The position numbers and the translations under genes are program-made. DNA of 33,451 bases from QNYQ01 sp964542985. Its GTDB lineage: Archaea > Thermoproteota > Thermoprotei_A > Sulfolobales > Pyrodictiaceae. The DNA lies in contig CAZIWH010000013.1 in NCBI GenBank assembly GCA_964542985.1, positions 1 to 33,451 on the forward strand, given 5' to 3'. Shown one piece after another: positions 30,111 to 33,451 of the stretch (positions are counted from its first letter, which is position 1; every line of letters begins with the position of its first letter). The notes beneath the pieces were generated by a model. The model searched no databases and was not told where the DNA came from. It was given only the letters and a program-made list of their open reading frames with translations.

Positions 30111-32414
30111 TTGGCAGAGGCTAGGCGGGGTTCAGGCAACCCCCTTCTCCTGCTGGCTAATCCTCGTATCCAGTTTGTCGTAGGGCTTGTAGTGGCACTC
30201 CTACTGGTGCTGGCTGCCTACAAGCTGAGGATGCTGCCCTACTACAACTACGAGATGGTATACCAACTAGCAAAGAGCAAGGGCATAGAGGACAAGTTCG
30301 CCCGCTACTCGTTCCTAAACGCCAATGACCCATGGATAGAGTATTGGCTAGCGAAGTACCTCCACGAGCACGGACTCGGCTCATGGACAACGCTGACGAA
30401 GAATAACCCAGTTACCCACAAGTTCTGGTACCCGTGGGGCAGGGACTTCACTAAGACAGCCTACCCGCTGGTCCCTATGCTCGGCAGCCTGGGCGGCGAC
30501 CCCTTGCGCAGCACAGTCATACTACCGGCCATAGCTGGAGCTGTCATGGTGCTAGCCGCGTACCTCGCGATAAGCGTGGAGTATGGACCCCTGGCTGGTA
30601 TCCTTGCCGCGCTGATACTGGCTTTCCTGCCCGCTGCCGCGTCCAGGACTTTCGCGGGCTTCGTGGAGAAGACCGGTATAGCGATGCCCGTCTTGATAGC
30701 CGTGTTAGGGCTCTACATTGCTGCAGTGAAGCGGCGCAGCATAGCGCTAGGTGTAGCCACTGGCGCGGTGTGGAGCATCATATCCCTAATGTGGGGCGGC
30801 TATGCGCTCGCAGGCCTCATGATAGCCGCGACGGCGCTCCTGGCACCACTCTCCGTAAGGCCAAGGGATGCCGAGAAGATAGCAGTGGTCAGCCTGGCTG
30901 CCTCCGTGACGTTCGCGGTGCTCAGCATAGCTTACATGAGCGCAGGATACGGCAAAGTCTCAAGGGTGTTCGCGCTGATGCCTATACTGGCCTCGATATA
31001 CGCATACCTGCTCATAGAAGAGATATTCGAGGCGCGATTCGGCATTATAAAGACGGCTTACCCGGAGAAGACTTATACGGCCATAGTCGTAGCAACGATC
31101 GTAGCTGCTGCCGCGCTTTCACCCTTCATAGGGATAGGTGGCAAGTACGCCTACACCATGTTCTGGCCGCTACGCGATATAGGGCTACTACACACAGGAA
31201 GGATAGAGCAGACTGTGGCCGAGATGGCTAGCGTGTTTACCGGCCAGAACTTCCGTACATTCATATATGAGAGCAACATAACGGCGTTCTTCGCACCACT
31301 GGCAGGCATCTATCTACTCTACCGTGCCCTTCGCCGCGGCGAGCCCCAACACCTACCCCTGGCTGCTATGTCACTGGGCCTCTTTTACGGCGTACTTGGC
31401 ATGATGTACCTGCTGCAAGCCTTCGCCACGATGGGCGCGCTCGCTATTGCCGCTGCCACTGGGCTGCTCACAACCGAGGCGCTGGCAGCTTACGCTGAAT
31501 CAAAGAGGCCACAGAGGAAGAAGAGAAAGAAAGGTGCCACCGCCAGCCGCGGTGGGACTGCAGAGGAGCTGAAGCTCGCACTATCCATACTAACAGTTCT
31601 CATCATTCTGGCGGGCACAGCTGTCGCCGCCAACTATGCTGTGAGGACACTTTCAGCCACAGCTGCAACAGTTACCGGAGGATCCTCCCGCGCCATCTAT
31701 CTTGGCTGGCTGGGGGCGCTCCAGCTGCTCAGCCACCGCACGCCAAGCGACGCTGTCGTGGTTAGCTGGTGGGACTACGGCTACTGGATAACCGTGGGGA
31801 GCGACCGTGCTACTCTCGCAGACGGCGCCACGTTGAACGGTACGCAGATAAGGCTCCTGGCCAAGGCGTTTACGGGCACCGAGGAGGAGGCTAACCACAT
31901 ACTACACATGCTGCACTTGAAGCCAGGCCGCACTTACGTACTCTTCAACGACATAGTAGACTATAACGTAAAGACGGGCACAATAAATTATCTCTTCCCA
32001 CGCGGCGGCATAGACCTCATGAAGTCATGGGCCATGCACCACATAGCAGGCCGTGACGACAAGTTCAATAGAATCCTCAGAGACGTTGTCGCAACACTTC
32101 AAGGAGATAGGCAGGCTGCCGCCGATCTAATAAAAATGGTCAACGAGACTTTCATCTTTAGGGTGTTTGCCTCTGCACCATACCACTTGAAAGGGTACGG
32201 CATAGTCATACCACAAGACTTCAAGCCGCTGCTCGGAAGCCTTAACGTCAAGAATGTCTACATAGGGGCTGCCAGGATGCCAGACTTCAAGTTCAAGCAC
32301 TTCAAGCCCTACGCGATAATAATAGCACCCTACATGACGCCCAACGGCCGCATGATAAAGGCCGGCGACGTTGTACCGGCTCTACTGATAGTGATATACC
32401 AGTGGACTGGCTAA
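30111..32414 (+). CDS. aglB: Oligosaccharyltransferase AglB (STT3)
   Basis: A 767-residue membrane enzyme that moves a lipid-linked glycan to the Asn of N-X-S/T sites on surface proteins. The N-terminal half has about 11-13 membrane helices; NDPWIEYW near residues 70-77 is the conserved first-loop acidic site. The soluble C-terminal domain begins after a basic cytosolic stretch RPQRKKRKKG (about 469-478) and contains the catalytic sequon-binding motif WWDYGYWI (553-560). The start is TTG 30111, 16 bases after the small membrane gene. The sequon-rich protein at 820-1710 would be a natural substrate. Confidence 0.95.
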   Translation: MAEARRGSGNPLLLLANPRIQFVVGLVVALLLVLAAYKLRMLPYYNYEMVYQLAKSKGIEDKFARYSFLNANDPWIEYWLAKYLHEHGLGSWTTLTKNNPVTHKFWYPWGRDFTKTAYPLVPMLGSLGGDPLRSTVILPAIAGAVMVLAAYLAISVEYGPLAGILAALILAFLPAAASRTFAGFVEKTGIAMPVLIAVLGLYIAAVKRRSIALGVATGAVWSIISLMWGGYALAGLMIAATALLAPLSVRPRDAEKIAVVSLAASVTFAVLSIAYMSAGYGKVSRVFALMPILASIYAYLLIEEIFEARFGIIKTAYPEKTYTAIVVATIVAAAALSPFIGIGGKYAYTMFWPLRDIGLLHTGRIEQTVAEMASVFTGQNFRTFIYESNITAFFAPLAGIYLLYRALRRGEPQHLPLAAMSLGLFYGVLGMMYLLQAFATMGALAIAAATGLLTTEALAAYAESKRPQRKKRKKGATASRGGTAEELKLALSILTVLIILAGTAVAANYAVRTLSATAATVTGGSSRAIYLGWLGALQLLSHRTPSDAVVVSWWDYGYWITVGSDRATLADGATLNGTQIRLLAKAFTGTEEEANHILHMLHLKPGRTYVLFNDIVDYNVKTGTINYLFPRGGIDLMKSWAMHHIAGRDDKFNRILRDVVATLQGDRQAAADLIKMVNETFIFRVFASAPYHLKGYGIVIPQDFKPLLGSLNVKNVYIGAARMPDFKFKHFKPYAIIIAPYMTPNGRMIKAGDVVPALLIVIYQWTG

Positions 32415-32552
32415 AGGGAGCCAACCCTCCGACCGGGGCCACAACATCTTTCCGCGCCTCCACACCTCTTTCTCTCCCGCGCTGGCCCCCTTGCAGCCTA
32501 CGCGGCTCTGGAGGGGGCGCTAAGCCCCCTGCCGTGGGAAAAGGGATGCGAT

Positions 32553-33044
32553 ATGGTGTTCAGACTAAGACGTCGAAGAGAGCGAGTGCCACCTAGGATA
32601 CGGCTGCTGGAGCTCGCCGTGGCTACTAGGCATGCCGCCTCGAGGCTGGGGCTGCTCGCTAACCGTGTAAGGAGAACCTACATGAGGACTGGAGATGAGG
32701 CACTCCTCTCTACCCTTGAGAGCATCTTGAGGCTCCAAGCTGTGCTCGATGTTCTCTCCGTTAGGCTTGAGACTCTAGCCGAGGTCGGTGCCGTGAACGC
32801 CGAGTCGCTGGCTGCTGTGCGTTACGCGCTTAGAGCCGCCCGGGAGTCCTATGCCGCTGTGGCGCCGAGCGCCGCAACCATGATGGCTGAACTTGAGAAC
32901 ATGGTTGCCGCGCTTGCCTCGGAGACTGGGGTTGAGCTGCCGCAGCCCAGCGAGGCTCCTGCAACCGTGGACCAGGATGCGGAAAGGATTCTAGAGGAGG
33001 CTGCAGCGATCGCAGAGAAGAGGATTCGCGAGATGATGACATAA
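32553..33044 (+). CDS. ESCRT-III/CdvB-family protein
   Basis: A 163-residue helical protein of the archaeal ESCRT-III (Snf7/CdvB) family, which forms filaments at membranes in cell division, vesicle budding and virus release. The basic start (FRLRRRRERVPPR, residues 3-15) leads into helix 1, a second long helix with ILRLQAVLDVLSVRLETLAEVG (about 57-78) and further helices, ending in an acidic tail with DQDAERILEEAAAIAEKR (about 140-157). The size and lack of an N-terminal extension fit CdvB1, B2 or B3 paralogues better than CdvB. ATG 32553 follows AAAAGGGATGCG. No cdvA or cdvC is adjacent. A regulator gene follows by 13 bases. Confidence 0.8.
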   Translation: MVFRLRRRRERVPPRIRLLELAVATRHAASRLGLLANRVRRTYMRTGDEALLSTLESILRLQAVLDVLSVRLETLAEVGAVNAESLAAVRYALRAARESYAAVAPSAATMMAELENMVAALASETGVELPQPSEAPATVDQDAERILEEAAAIAEKRIREMMT

Positions 33045-33057
33045 CTCTGCAGCATGG

Positions 33058-33390
33058 GTGAAGGCTGCGTTGGAGGAGGACACCGTAAGGGAACGGATAA
33101 TCAAGGTGCTCATGGAGTCGAGGACGCCGTTGACTGCGAAGGAGATAGCCGAGCTGGTGGGCCTGGACCCGGTGAGGAGTGAACGCGAGGTCTACGAGCA
33201 CCTACGCCACATAGCGAAGACGCTGAAGCGCCGGCATGGAGGCCGGGCGGTACTCTACATGATTCCCCCCGTATGCCGGAACTGTGGCTACGTGTTCCGC
33301 GATCTACAGGAGCCACGGAGACCCAGCCGTTGCCCCAAGTGCCGGAGCCAGAGAATAGAGCCACCCAAGTTCTATATCAACGAGGAGTAG
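33058..33390 (+). CDS. Winged-helix protein with zinc ribbon
   Basis: A 110-residue predicted transcription regulator. Residues 8-65 form a winged helix (DTVRERIIKVLMES...TAKEIAELVGLD...EREVYEHLRHIAKTLKRR), followed by GRAVLYMIPPVCRNC and a zinc ribbon of four cysteines, CRNCGY (about 74-79) and CPKCRS (about 93-98). This matches the COG3357-type archaeal regulators. The start is GTG 33058, within a few bases of the ESCRT-III gene's end, so they probably form an operon. Whether it controls the division gene is unknown. Confidence 0.85.
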   Translation: MKAALEEDTVRERIIKVLMESRTPLTAKEIAELVGLDPVRSEREVYEHLRHIAKTLKRRHGGRAVLYMIPPVCRNCGYVFRDLQEPRRPSRCPKCRSQRIEPPKFYINEE

Positions 33391-33434
33391 GGGTATACCG
33401 GTACCCCGGGACAAGAAGCAGGGAGGCTGGGAGC

Positions 33435-33451
33435 ATGGCCCATAGCCTGTT
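33435..33451 (+). CDS. Possible start of the next gene, cut by the window edge
   Basis: ATG 33435 lies about 8 bases after GGGAGG. Only six codons are visible, so it cannot be identified, and it may not be a gene. Confidence 0.2.

Overview
The window looks like chromosomal DNA from a hyperthermophilic crenarchaeon, most likely of the Desulfurococcales (Pyrodictiaceae- or Aeropyrum-like). The evidence is the gene set: HerA, Mre11 and Rad50 in a row; archaeal-type phosphoglycerate mutase; an aKMT-type lysine methyltransferase; an ESCRT-III/CdvB paralogue; AglB; a SpeD-family enzyme that looks like crenarchaeal arginine decarboxylase; and archaeal TATA boxes with short or absent leaders. GC-rich codon use and charged, coiled-coil-rich proteins agree with this. 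A heme O synthase gene hints at a heme-copper oxidase and therefore some aerobic capacity. The exact genus is inference.

Layout. 1-55 (minus) is the 5' part of tRNA-Arg(UCG), cut by the window edge. About 100-3250 is a clearly AT-rich four-gene island on the plus strand: a small secreted aromatic-rich protein whose start region carries a TC repeat, a membrane-anchored protein with a sequon-rich outer domain, an ABC ATPase and an ABC permease. The rest is GC-rich. 3285-5679 (minus) holds argS and a DUF167 gene. 5790-6890 (plus) holds a four-CBS protein, a tiny membrane ORF and a DUF2283 protein. 7045-9296 (minus) holds the pyruvoyl decarboxylase, two small proteins, a putative winged-helix protein and a DUF131 membrane protein. 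9409-10023 is the aKMT-like methyltransferase; 10020-11381 (minus) is cysS. 11565-18827 (plus) holds a radical SAM protein, a THUMP protein and herA-mre11-rad50, met head-on by an unrecognised gene at the place where nurA is often found. 19949-21346 is glnA. Next come a JAMM-motif protein, moaA (minus), a zinc-ribbon protein, a VIT/CCC1 metal transporter with a striking hairpin over its ribosome binding site, an HD phosphohydrolase and apgM. 27407-33390 holds heme O synthase, argF, small unknowns, aglB, an ESCRT-III paralogue and a winged-helix/zinc-ribbon regulator.

Most of the window is housekeeping: translation (tRNA-Arg, argS, cysS), DNA end resection (herA-mre11-rad50), nitrogen and arginine metabolism (glnA, argF, arginine decarboxylase), glycolysis (apgM), cofactors (moaA, heme O) and the cell surface (aglB).

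The best candidate for something undescribed is the AT-rich island beside the tRNA. It has the composition of a recently acquired cassette and the gene order expected of a secreted effector peptide with its own membrane partner and ABC export or self-protection pump. Its effector gene has a possible phase-variable or frameshifted start. The second-best signals are a possible RNA switch in the leader of the metal transporter and a multi-hairpin intergenic stretch after apgM.
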